This document shows, piece after piece, positions 25,669 to 34,115 of a stretch of DNA of 64,000 bases (position 1 is its first letter; every line of letters starts with the position of its first letter). Origin of the DNA: Pedobacter polysacchareus (lineage in GTDB: Bacteria; Bacteroidota; Bacteroidia; Sphingobacteriales; Sphingobacteriaceae); contig NZ_JAHYSS010000003.1 in NCBI RefSeq assembly GCF_019802255.1, positions 372,001 to 436,000 of the forward strand. The letters run 5' to 3'. Under the pieces are notes generated by a model. The model saw nothing but the letters and a program-made list of their open reading frames with translations. It was not told the DNA's origin and made no database searches. The translations under genes and the position numbers were made by a program.

Positions 25669-26421
25669 ATGAAGCTACTGATTGTTGAAGATGAGACTGC
25701 TGCTTACGAAAGTTTAGTAGAGATTTTAAACGAAATTGATCCTGATATAGAAGTGATCGGAAATACTGAAAGTATCAGCCAAACCATTAAATGGCTGAAG
25801 GAACGTAACCTACCTGATCTGATCTTAATGGACATCCATTTGTCTGACGGTACTGCGTTCTTGATATTTGAGCACATAGACATAGAAATCCCGATCATTT
25901 TTACAACAGCTTATGACGAGTACGCAATCGAAGCATTCAAAGTAAACAGCATCGACTACTTACTTAAGCCTATAAAAACCTATGAATTGCAACGTGCAAT
26001 TCAGAAATTCAAGAAACTTTCCCGCAGCCAGCTCAGCGAATATTTATCCAAATTACCACAGCTTGCCCCTACAGCTCGTTATACCAGCAAACTATTAATT
26101 CCCCTGAATGATAAACTACTGCCAATTAATATTCAAGAGGTTTCTTTTTTTTATACTAGTGATAAAAATACGATTGTGGGTCTGAAAAATGGAAAAACTT
26201 ACAGCTACCCAAAAACTTTAGAGCAGATTTTTAACAGCTTAAATCCAGCCCATTTCTATCGGGCAAACAAACAATATATTCTTTCCCGACATGCCGTTCA
26301 AAACATTACGATATGGTTTGACAGCCGGTTACTCATTACCCTCGACACGGAAGTTCCTGAACGCATTTATATCAGTAAAAATAAAGCTGCCGATTTTAAA
26401 GATTGGTTTGTCAATGGGTAA
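25669..26421 (+). CDS. LytTR-family response regulator
   Basis: A 250-residue regulator. The receiver domain (1-120) has acidic pocket VEDE, phospho-acceptor Asp55 (LILMDIHLSDG), TTAYDEYAIEAF and the conserved KP in YLLKPIKTYEL. The C-terminal half (about 145-245) is a LytTR DNA-binding domain (LLIPLNDKLLPINIQEVSFFY, FYRANKQYILSRHAVQNI). LytTR domains bind pairs of about 9-bp direct repeats two helical turns apart. Just such repeats occur upstream of this operon and of the next gene. It is co-transcribed with the LytS-type kinase. Confidence 0.92.
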   Translation: MKLLIVEDETAAYESLVEILNEIDPDIEVIGNTESISQTIKWLKERNLPDLILMDIHLSDGTAFLIFEHIDIEIPIIFTTAYDEYAIEAFKVNSIDYLLKPIKTYELQRAIQKFKKLSRSQLSEYLSKLPQLAPTARYTSKLLIPLNDKLLPINIQEVSFFYTSDKNTIVGLKNGKTYSYPKTLEQIFNSLNPAHFYRANKQYILSRHAVQNITIWFDSRLLITLDTEVPERIYISKNKAADFKDWFVNG

Positions 26422-26444
26422 GAAAATAAGTTTTCCGCATCGGC

Positions 26445-26475
26445 TTTCGTCTTTAAGTGCTTGATTTTCGCTTTG
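26445..26475. promoter_or_regulatory. LytTR-type direct repeat upstream of the DUF418 gene
   Basis: TTTCGTCTT at 26445-26453 and TTTCGCTTT at 26466-26474 repeat with the same 21-base phase as the copy at 24520. It too ends 72 bases before the start codon, with GATTTTTG at 26511-26518 as the probable -7 element. Only the two repeats and the -7 region are conserved, not the spacer, which argues for function. Confidence 0.7.
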
Positions 26476-26547
26476 GTTCCCCACCTCAAAAATGCAGCTG
26501 CTAATTTCTTGATTTTTGTATCATCAGACCTTAGAAGATGACATTTC

Positions 26548-27750
26548 ATGCAGGCAATCAGTAAACAAGAAAGTACAAACAAGAGAATTACAGTAATCGA
26601 TGCCATGCGTGGCATTACCTTAATCGGAATTTGCGCCACACATGCCTTCCAGCATTTCGGCGCATTTTCCAGTAATGCAGCTCCGCTATTTCCCTGGATT
26701 GGCACAATGGATGAAATCAGCACCTGGATCCTTCAATATTTGGTCATGGGCAAATTCTTTATCATTTTTTCTTTTCTCTTTGGCCTGAGTTTCTTCATCC
26801 AAATGGATAGCGCAGCTAAAAAAGGAATTGATTTTCGAGGGCGATTTGTGTGGCGTTTAACCTTACTTTTTTTGATCGGACTAGCGCATAGTGCTATTTT
26901 CCGCAATGATATTTTAATCATTTATGCCGTATTGGGTCTGCCTTTGGTGCTGATGTATCGTTTACCTGATAAATGGCTGATTGCTATTGCACTGTTTTTT
27001 GTGTTAGGTGGTGCTCAATTGGCCTATACCGGCTATAAATCTGTAGTTCAATCAAGTCCAGCCCAGCAGATGGAAGCACCTGCAGAACGAAGAGCAAGAT
27101 GGCAGGAGATCTTCCTTAATGGAGATTTTTCGGAGAATATTCGTCACAATACCACCGAACAGCTCAACTTTAAATTCAATTTCCAGTTCGGAGAATCTGG
27201 TCGTGCTTACATGACCATGGGATTTTTTATCTTGGGTTTACTAGCCGGACGTATTCGACTGTTTCAAGACCTGGATCAATACCGAAATCAACTGCTAAAA
27301 GCCGCCTGGATTGCTTTAGGCCTGGTGCTTTTACTCTATGTCCTAAAACCTTATTTACCACAAGGCCAAAAGCTGAGTTTCTCCGCCTGGCTGGCCATTC
27401 CTATAGAGAGTTTGATCAACCTGCTTTCGGCGTATTTGTGGATGATCCTGATCACTGAATTTTATAGAAAAACCACGATACAAAAACGTCTGGAAAAAAT
27501 AGTCAGCTACGGACGAATGGGGCTTACCAATTATATGCTGCAGTCTGTTTTAGGTGTACTGATTTTCTATGGCTATGGCCTGGCATTGCACCATGAATTA
27601 GGGGTGTTTTTAAGTGTGATGGTGTGCTTGTTTTACACCGTTTTACAAATCCAGATGAGTCATTACTGGTTGAAAAAATTTCGCTATGGCCCTGTGGAAT
27701 GGCTCTGGAGATCTGGAACTTACCTAAAGTGGCAGCCATTAAAACGATAA
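26548..27750 (+). CDS. DUF418-family multi-pass membrane protein (YeiB-like)
   Basis: A 400-residue inner-membrane protein with about ten hydrophobic spans. The N-terminus has DAMRGITLIGICATHAFQHF, the opening of DUF418/YeiB proteins, which are distantly related to membrane acyltransferases. The C-terminal DUF418 domain begins near residue 240 and contains SYGRMGLTNYMLQSVLGVLIFYGYG and LKKFRYGPVEWLWRSGTY. No function is established for the family; a transport or acyl-transfer role is a guess. Its promoter bears the same paired repeat as the LytS/LytTR operon directly upstream, so it is probably controlled by that pair. Confidence 0.87.
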   Translation: MQAISKQESTNKRITVIDAMRGITLIGICATHAFQHFGAFSSNAAPLFPWIGTMDEISTWILQYLVMGKFFIIFSFLFGLSFFIQMDSAAKKGIDFRGRFVWRLTLLFLIGLAHSAIFRNDILIIYAVLGLPLVLMYRLPDKWLIAIALFFVLGGAQLAYTGYKSVVQSSPAQQMEAPAERRARWQEIFLNGDFSENIRHNTTEQLNFKFNFQFGESGRAYMTMGFFILGLLAGRIRLFQDLDQYRNQLLKAAWIALGLVLLLYVLKPYLPQGQKLSFSAWLAIPIESLINLLSAYLWMILITEFYRKTTIQKRLEKIVSYGRMGLTNYMLQSVLGVLIFYGYGLALHHELGVFLSVMVCLFYTVLQIQMSHYWLKKFRYGPVEWLWRSGTYLKWQPLKR

Positions 27751-27753
27751 TCG

Positions 27754-27763
27754 CACAATTGTG
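27754..27763. promoter_or_regulatory. CACAATTGTG palindrome upstream of the redox operon
   Basis: A perfect 10-bp palindrome in the 82-base leader of the seven-gene operon starting with the aldo/keto reductase. A GTTGTAACAATT imperfect repeat follows directly. It is a candidate operator; no regulator gene lies next to it. Confidence 0.3.
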
Positions 27764-27820
27764 TTGTAACAATTCATTCCTCCTAAACCTGATCTTTTAA
27801 AGATCAAAATCTTATCCTAA

Positions 27821-28683
<863 letters not shown>

Positions 28684-28684
<1 letters not shown>

Positions 28685-29769
28685 TGATGAAAAAAGAATT
28701 CGTCAGGTGCCTGGGAGCCCTCACATTGGTGCTGGCAACGACCATATCGGTCAGTGCCCAACAAAAACAGAAAGCCTTAACCATTGTTCAGCAAGGCAGT
28801 TTCGCCATTGGAGGAACCTTGAAAACCGAACCAGGAAATTTCGAGTTGGATCATGCACTGAAGGCACAGGGACAGACTTTCCATGGCGACCATGCCTATG
28901 TCTTCTACCAAAATCCGGTAAAAGCCCGCCAATATCCTTTGGTTTTTCTACATGGAGCCGGACAGTCAAAAAAGACATGGGAAACTACGCCAGACGGAAG
29001 AGAAGGCTTTCAAAACCTCTTCCTGAGACGTAGGTACAGTGTTTATCTCCTCGACCAACCCAGAAGAGGTGAAGCTGGAAAAAGCACTGTCGCGGCAACC
29101 ATCAGCCCGATCCCGGACGAACAGTTCTGGTTCACACAATTCAGAATCGGCAATTATCCTGATTACTTCCCAAATGTCCAGTTTCCAAAAGATGCGGTTT
29201 CCCTTGAGCAGTTTTACAGACAGATGACGCCAAATACCGGTGCTTATGATCCCATTGTGGTCACTGATGCAGTGTCGAAATTATTTGATAAGATCGAAGC
29301 AGGTATATTGATCACGCATTCACAAGGTGGTGGCCCCGGCTGGTTAACTGCCATAAAAAATGAGAAAGTGAAAGCTGTTGTCGCTTACGAACCTTACAGC
29401 GGTTTCGTTTTCCCTGCAGGAGAACTGCCAAAGCCAATAAAATCTACAGGGCTTTTTGGCGAGCTGAAAGCTTCAGTAATTCCCTTGTCAGATTTCATTA
29501 AACTGACCAGGATACCTATCGTCATCTACTATGGCGATCACATCGCTAAAGAACCCAGCAAGGTGTGGAATATGGATCATTGGCGATCAGGGCTAGAAAT
29601 GGCGCGGATATGGGTAGCCACAATCAACAAACACGGCGGCAATGCCACGGTAGTACATCTGCCGGAGATCGGCATTCATGGCAACACCCACTTTCTTTTT
29701 GCTGACCTGAATAATGTCGAAGTAGCTGATGTGCTGTCCAGCTGGCTGAGAAAAAACAATCTGGATTAA
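28684..29769 (+). CDS. Exported alpha/beta hydrolase
   Basis: A 361-residue alpha/beta-hydrolase with a signal peptide ending near SVSAQ. FLHGAGQSKKTWETTPDGREGF supplies the oxyanion-hole region, the nucleophile elbow is ITHSQGGGPGW (Ser in xHSQG), and the catalytic His is in GIHGNTHF near the C-terminus. It resembles the large esterases found with aldo/keto reductase and flavodoxin genes in many bacteria. The substrate is unknown. Its start overlaps the stop of the aldo/keto reductase gene, so translation is coupled. Confidence 0.82.
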
Positions 29770-29780
29770 ATACAACATCA

Positions 29781-30410
29781 ATGAGCTCATTTAAAACATG
29801 TTGCCTATCCCTGTTTACGCTGTTGCAGATGTTATCATCCTGTTCAAGGGCTCAGGAAACGGCTCCGCGATTCACTGAATTGTTAAAAGACAAAAAGGTC
29901 TTGATCGTTTATTTATCAAGGACCCAAAACACCAAGGCTGTAGCTGAAATTATCCATAAGAAAGTGGGAGGCGATCTCGTTGCATTAGAGTTGGTAAATC
30001 CCTATCCTGACCATTACCAAACTACTGTGGATCAGGTAGCTTCGGAAAATTACAGCGACTTTTTACCAGCACTAAATACGAAAATTGACCATATAGAAAA
30101 ATACGACCTGGTATTTATCGGTTTTCCGACCTGGGGAATGCAGCTGCCACCTCCCGTCAAAAGCTTTTTGAAACAATATAACCTGACTGGAAAAACAGTC
30201 ATCCCCTTTAATACCAATGCTGGATATGGCATCGGCAGCAGTTTTGAAACCCTTAAAAAATTATGTCCCGATAGTAAAATATTGGAAGGTTTCATTACTA
30301 ATGGCGGAAAAGAGAAAGAAGGCATTTTATTCGTTATGAAAGGCGACAAAGAAAAACAGGTCCAGGCTGAGCTGCAAAGCTGGTTAAAGAAAATAGGCCT
30401 GATAAATTAA
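29781..30410 (+). CDS. Exported flavodoxin-like protein
   Basis: A 209-residue protein with a signal sequence and a lipobox-like MLSSCSRAQ, so probably a lipoprotein on the periplasmic face. The rest is a flavodoxin fold: VLIVYLSRTQNTKAVAEII is the FMN-phosphate loop, and IGFPTWGMQLPPPVKSFL and NTNAGYGIGSSFETL line the flavin. An exported flavodoxin is unusual because flavodoxins normally act in the cytoplasm, although this clade recurs in such operons. It may deliver electrons to, or act as a quinone reductase with, the exported hydrolases around it. Confidence 0.85.
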   Translation: MSSFKTCCLSLFTLLQMLSSCSRAQETAPRFTELLKDKKVLIVYLSRTQNTKAVAEIIHKKVGGDLVALELVNPYPDHYQTTVDQVASENYSDFLPALNTKIDHIEKYDLVFIGFPTWGMQLPPPVKSFLKQYNLTGKTVIPFNTNAGYGIGSSFETLKKLCPDSKILEGFITNGGKEKEGILFVMKGDKEKQVQAELQSWLKKIGLIN

Positions 30411-30418
30411 AAATAAGT

Positions 30419-31468
30419 ATGAAAAAGATAAGATTAACCCTAATAGTCATGTTTATGATCACAAGCATTATTTCTTCTGCTCAAACTACATCAAAAAACC
30501 CCTTCGGATTGGTTTATGGTGGTGCTATTACAGAAAATATATCCAGAAAATTGAATATTCATCCTGTCACCTACAAACTGAATGGGATAGACATTGCAGC
30601 AAATGTGTATACCCCGGCAGGTTATGGTCCCACAAAGAAATACCCGGCAGTAGTGCTTGCTCATCCCAATGGCGGCGTGAAAGAACAGACTACCGGTTTA
30701 TATGCGCAACGTCTGGCAGAATCCGGTTATATCACTATTACTGCCGATGCAGCTTATCAGGGTGCAAGTGGTGGAAAGCCGCGTAACGTAGATAAACCTG
30801 CAAATCGTATTGAAGATATTCATGGAATGGCCGACTTTATTAGCCAGTATCCCGGAGTGGACCTAAATCGCCTTGGTGTTTTAGGAATCTGCGGTGGCGG
30901 TGGTTATACCTTAAAGGCCGCACAGGGTGATAAACGCTTTAAAGCTGTAGCGACTTTGAGTATGTTTAATTCCGGTGAGGTAAGACGTAATGGTTTTCAG
31001 AATTCCCAGCTCACTACGATTCAGGATCGGTTAAAGCAAGCTTCAGATGCCCGTGCACAGGAAGCCGCTGGAGCAGAAGTAATTTATACCGGTCTGGTCA
31101 TGCCAACAGATGAAGAAATTGCCAAGATCCCAACGGATCTATATCGTGAAGGATTTATTTACTATTACAGAACCCATGCACATCCCAACTCTACCTTTAA
31201 ATATACGTTAAGCAGCCTGCTGGATTTAATGACTTTTGATGCCGCCACCAATATGGATTTGATCATTCAACCCCTATTGATGATTGCAGGAAGCAAAGCC
31301 GATACAAAATACATGACAGATGAAGCATTCGTAAAAGCGAGCAATGCAAAAACTAAAGAATTATTTGTGATTGATGGAGCCACACATATCGAAACTTACT
31401 GGAAACCTAAGTACGTAAATCAGGCGGTCACTAAACTGGTTAATTTCTTTGATCAGCACCTCCAATAA
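30419..31468 (+). CDS. Exported dienelactone-hydrolase-like alpha/beta hydrolase
   Basis: A 349-residue exported hydrolase (signal ending near ISSAQ). The core reads VLAHPNGGVKEQTTGLYAQRLAESG, then the nucleophile elbow LGICGGGGYTL, in which a cysteine stands where most esterases have serine, as in dienelactone hydrolase. The acid and base are likely in IAGSKADTKYM and DGATHIETYW. It is similar to the YcjY/DltE-like hydrolases annotated beside aldo/keto reductases. It sits eight bases after the flavodoxin gene and is part of the same transcript. Confidence 0.8.
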   Translation: MKKIRLTLIVMFMITSIISSAQTTSKNPFGLVYGGAITENISRKLNIHPVTYKLNGIDIAANVYTPAGYGPTKKYPAVVLAHPNGGVKEQTTGLYAQRLAESGYITITADAAYQGASGGKPRNVDKPANRIEDIHGMADFISQYPGVDLNRLGVLGICGGGGYTLKAAQGDKRFKAVATLSMFNSGEVRRNGFQNSQLTTIQDRLKQASDARAQEAAGAEVIYTGLVMPTDEEIAKIPTDLYREGFIYYYRTHAHPNSTFKYTLSSLLDLMTFDAATNMDLIIQPLLMIAGSKADTKYMTDEAFVKASNAKTKELFVIDGATHIETYWKPKYVNQAVTKLVNFFDQHLQ

Positions 31469-31518
31469 AAGCTGACCAGAACACATTCATTCTATTATAA
31501 ACGCTATAAACAGACCAT

Positions 31519-31965
31519 ATGAAATCATTAACGATCGGACTATTCCTAATGCTAACGGGTACACAATTCTCTTTTGCACAAAGCCCTGCTGCAGAGCAGG
31601 AAATTATTAAACTTTCCAAAGATAAATGGACCTGGATGGCCGACAAAAACATCGAGGTTCTGGATAAACTCTTTCATGAAAAATCAGTGTTTGTTCACAT
31701 GGGCGGATCCTGGGGGAAACAGCAGGAAATCAACGTCATAAAATCTGGAAACATTTGGTACAAAAAAGCGGACATCCATGAGGTATCGCTCAACATCATC
31801 GAAAACACCGCCATTCTTTTAAATAGGATTGATCTGCTGGCCGTTGTCGGTGGAAATGAAGTGACCAACCCATTTATGGTGACCGAAGTGTATATCAAAC
31901 AAGAGGGAACATGGAAACTGGGCTCCCTATCGTTTACAAAGTTGATGAGCCAAGGGGGAAAATAA
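31519..31965 (+). CDS. Exported DUF4440 / NTF2-like protein
   Basis: A 148-residue exported protein with a signal peptide ending near FSFAQ. The mature part follows the DUF4440 pattern: SKDKWTWMADKNIEVLDKLFHEKSVFVHMGGSWG, a helix plus strand that form the ligand cone, and a closing GTWKLGSLSFTKL. Such proteins are isomerase-like or bind small hydrophobic ligands. It lies inside the redox operon, 50 bases after the hydrolase, and may handle the same substrate. Confidence 0.8.
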   Translation: MKSLTIGLFLMLTGTQFSFAQSPAAEQEIIKLSKDKWTWMADKNIEVLDKLFHEKSVFVHMGGSWGKQQEINVIKSGNIWYKKADIHEVSLNIIENTAILLNRIDLLAVVGGNEVTNPFMVTEVYIKQEGTWKLGSLSFTKLMSQGGK

Positions 31966-31999
31966 GAGCTTAACTGTGCAAAAAACAAAGAGATCAACT

Positions 32000-32716
32000 A
32001 TGAAACAACATCACATCATCATCGCATTAATCCTCATATTAAGTGCTTTTTCCCTGATGTTGCAAGCTCAAAATATGAGTTTGAATTCGAAAGAGAAAAG
32101 TATCATTCGCATTGCGGCTTCAACGGGAAAAGGTGATTTAACAAAGCTCAAGACTGAACTGAACAAAGGACTAGAAGCAGGGCTAACCGTCAACCAGATT
32201 AAAGAAAGCCTGATCCATATCTATGCCTATGCCGGTTTTCCACGCAGTATTCGTGGCTTACAGACCTTCATGGCGGTACTAGAAGAGCGCAAAAAAAAGG
32301 GCATCAATGATCTAATCGGCGCTGAAGCATCACCTACCCATGATGAACGCAGCAAGTACGTGCGCGGTAAAGCCATATTGAAAGAATTGACCGGCATAAC
32401 TGAACCCGCTAAAAAAACCGGTTATGCCGCTTTTGCTCCTGAAATAGAGATATTCCTTAAAGAACATTTGTTTGCCGATATTTTTGAACGCGATGTACTC
32501 AGCTACACCGAAAGAGAATTGGTCACCATATCCGTTCTAAGCAGTATTGCTGGAGTTGAACCGATGTTAAATTCTCATTTGAATATTTGTCTGAACCTGG
32601 GTTTAACCCCAAGCCAGCTGCAGGGATTTTTGAATGTGATCAAATCAAACATTGGGAAAAATGAATTTGAATCAGCCAAAACAGTGTTAAACAATGTACT
32701 TAAAAACAAAAAGTAA
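32000..32716 (+). CDS. Exported carboxymuconolactone decarboxylase-family protein
   Basis: A 238-residue protein with a signal peptide (ends near MLQAQ) and two carboxymuconolactone-decarboxylase-like repeats: SIIRIAASTGKGDLTKLKTELNKGLEAGLTVNQIKESLIHIYAYAGFPRSI, then LSYTERELVTISVLSSIAGVEPMLNSHLNICLNLGLTPSQL. The CxxxH of AhpD-type peroxidases is not present in standard form, so peroxidase activity is doubtful. ATG at 32000 is chosen over a GTG at 31976 because the signal peptide follows it. It is paired with a cupin gene one base downstream, a frequent association. Confidence 0.84.
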   Translation: MKQHHIIIALILILSAFSLMLQAQNMSLNSKEKSIIRIAASTGKGDLTKLKTELNKGLEAGLTVNQIKESLIHIYAYAGFPRSIRGLQTFMAVLEERKKKGINDLIGAEASPTHDERSKYVRGKAILKELTGITEPAKKTGYAAFAPEIEIFLKEHLFADIFERDVLSYTERELVTISVLSSIAGVEPMLNSHLNICLNLGLTPSQLQGFLNVIKSNIGKNEFESAKTVLNNVLKNKK

Positions 32717-32717
32717 A

Positions 32718-33209
32718 ATGAAGTATGTCATAAAAATCAACCTAGCCTGCTTATTGGCCCTATTTTATTCCTGCAACTGCAGCTCCATAGAAAACACTGC
32801 CAAAACGAAAAAAACATCACTTATTTTCCCTCAGGGAGATAAAAATACAACTGATAATTTTAAAGGTGAAGTATGGGTGAAATCCCTGATCGATGCCGAT
32901 AGCTTAAATGAGAATGCTGTTGGCAATGTGACTTTCGCTCCTGGCGCAAGAAGCAAATGGCATTTACACCCCGCCGGACAAATATTACTCGCCACTGATG
33001 GAGTTGGTTATTATCAGGAAAAAGGACAGCAGAAAATCATACTGCGCAAAGGAGACGTGATCAAATGTTCACCAAATGTAGCCCATTGGCATGGGGCAAA
33101 TGCAGATACTGCATTTGTCCAGGTAGCGATTACGGGAAGACAAAATGGTCCTACAAAATGGCTGGAAAGTGTGACCGAGGAAGATTATAAGAGTTTAAAC
33201 CGCAAATAA
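32718..33209 (+). CDS. Exported cupin-domain lipoprotein
   Basis: A 163-residue protein with a lipoprotein-type signal (LACLLALFYSCNCSS). The cupin motif 1 is GARSKWHLHPAGQILLATDGVGYYQEKG and motif 2 is KGDVIKCSPNVAHWHGA, providing three histidines and a glutamine or glutamate-equivalent for a metal. Such CMD-cupin partners are thought to act on quinones or phenolic intermediates, but no substrate is proven. ATG at 32718 is used rather than one eight codons upstream inside the previous gene. It is the last gene of the operon; a terminator follows at 33269. Confidence 0.84.
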   Translation: MKYVIKINLACLLALFYSCNCSSIENTAKTKKTSLIFPQGDKNTTDNFKGEVWVKSLIDADSLNENAVGNVTFAPGARSKWHLHPAGQILLATDGVGYYQEKGQQKIILRKGDVIKCSPNVAHWHGANADTAFVQVAITGRQNGPTKWLESVTEEDYKSLNRK

Positions 33210-33268
33210 TAAAATCATCCATTATACTTCAAGGTCTTTAAACAAGTAGGCTAATACATTTACAATTA

Positions 33269-33298
33269 AACCCGCATCTAAAATTTAGCATGCGGGTT
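33269..33298. terminator. Bidirectional terminator
   Basis: The stem AACCCGCAT/ATGCGGGTT with a 12-base inner part, flanked by A-rich and T-rich sequence, lies between the convergent cupin and sterol-desaturase-like genes. Confidence 0.7.
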
Positions 33299-33322
33299 AG
33301 GTTTAATTTGGTTGTTTAATTC

Positions 33323-34114
33323 TTAATCAGATGAAGGACCCCTTTGCAATTTCCCAAATCGCTGCTCCTGCATCCGGTCGTAATCTTTCACATAATCCGG
33401 ATGTTCCGTTTTCATCCATCTGTCCCATACCCTTAAATACAATCCATAATTCCCTTTAAACTTCTGATGGTGCAGATTATGGAAAGTAGAAGTATTTACG
33501 ATTTCGAATAAGAAAGTATTTCGGAAACCCTTAGGCATAATTTCATAGCCCAAATGTCCGTAAACGTTGATTATAAAAGAGGAAAAGGCGAACAGCGCCA
33601 AGGTGATCGGATGCAAAGGCAAGGCAAAAACCAATACAATCATCACTGATCCTTCCGCTATGGCTTCCAGAAAATGAAAAGAATAGGAAGTCCATGGAGA
33701 AGGATTGGTACTTTGATGGTGGACCAGATGTGTGGCCTTAAACAGCCTTTTATGGTGTAAAATCCGGTGCATCCAGTAGAAATAAGTGTCATGAACCAAT
33801 AAGGTCAGCAATAAACTTACCGGAATCCACCATATTGGGTACGCCTGTAAATCGGTATAGATTAACGTATATCCACGGATTCCTTCGGAGAGCGCGATGA
33901 TGGCCATGATGGCCAGCACCAAGCTAGATACCGAAGAATGCAGGATTTCCCGCAGGAAATCAGCCTTACCCGCCAGCTTGCCCTGAATTTTATTTCGCAG
34001 TAATCTTTTGGGAAAAAGCAGGTAAAAAACTAAAAAAAAGATGCCTGCGATGGTAAAATATCGACCTATAGTGAGGAGAAATGCCCAGCTAATATTTTCA
34101 AACAATTGGTTCAT
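33323..34114 (-). CDS. Sterol desaturase / fatty-acid hydroxylase-family membrane protein
   Basis: A 263-residue integral membrane di-iron enzyme. The histidine boxes of the family are present: HDTYFYWMHRILHH, THLVHHQS and NTSTFHNLHHQ. Hydrophobic segments near 15-30, 60-75, 85-105 and 145-175 fit the four-helix membrane domain. Members hydroxylate or desaturate fatty acids, sphingolipids or carotenoids using oxygen and electrons from a redox partner. It starts one base after the stop of the second ABC permease gene and ends the operon, so a lipid-modifying role tied to that transporter is inferred. Confidence 0.87.
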   Translation of the reverse strand: MNQLFENISWAFLLTIGRYFTIAGIFFLVFYLLFPKRLLRNKIQGKLAGKADFLREILHSSVSSLVLAIMAIIALSEGIRGYTLIYTDLQAYPIWWIPVSLLLTLLVHDTYFYWMHRILHHKRLFKATHLVHHQSTNPSPWTSYSFHFLEAIAEGSVMIVLVFALPLHPITLALFAFSSFIINVYGHLGYEIMPKGFRNTFLFEIVNTSTFHNLHHQKFKGNYGLYLRVWDRWMKTEHPDYVKDYDRMQEQRFGKLQRGPSSD

Positions 34115-34115
34115 A

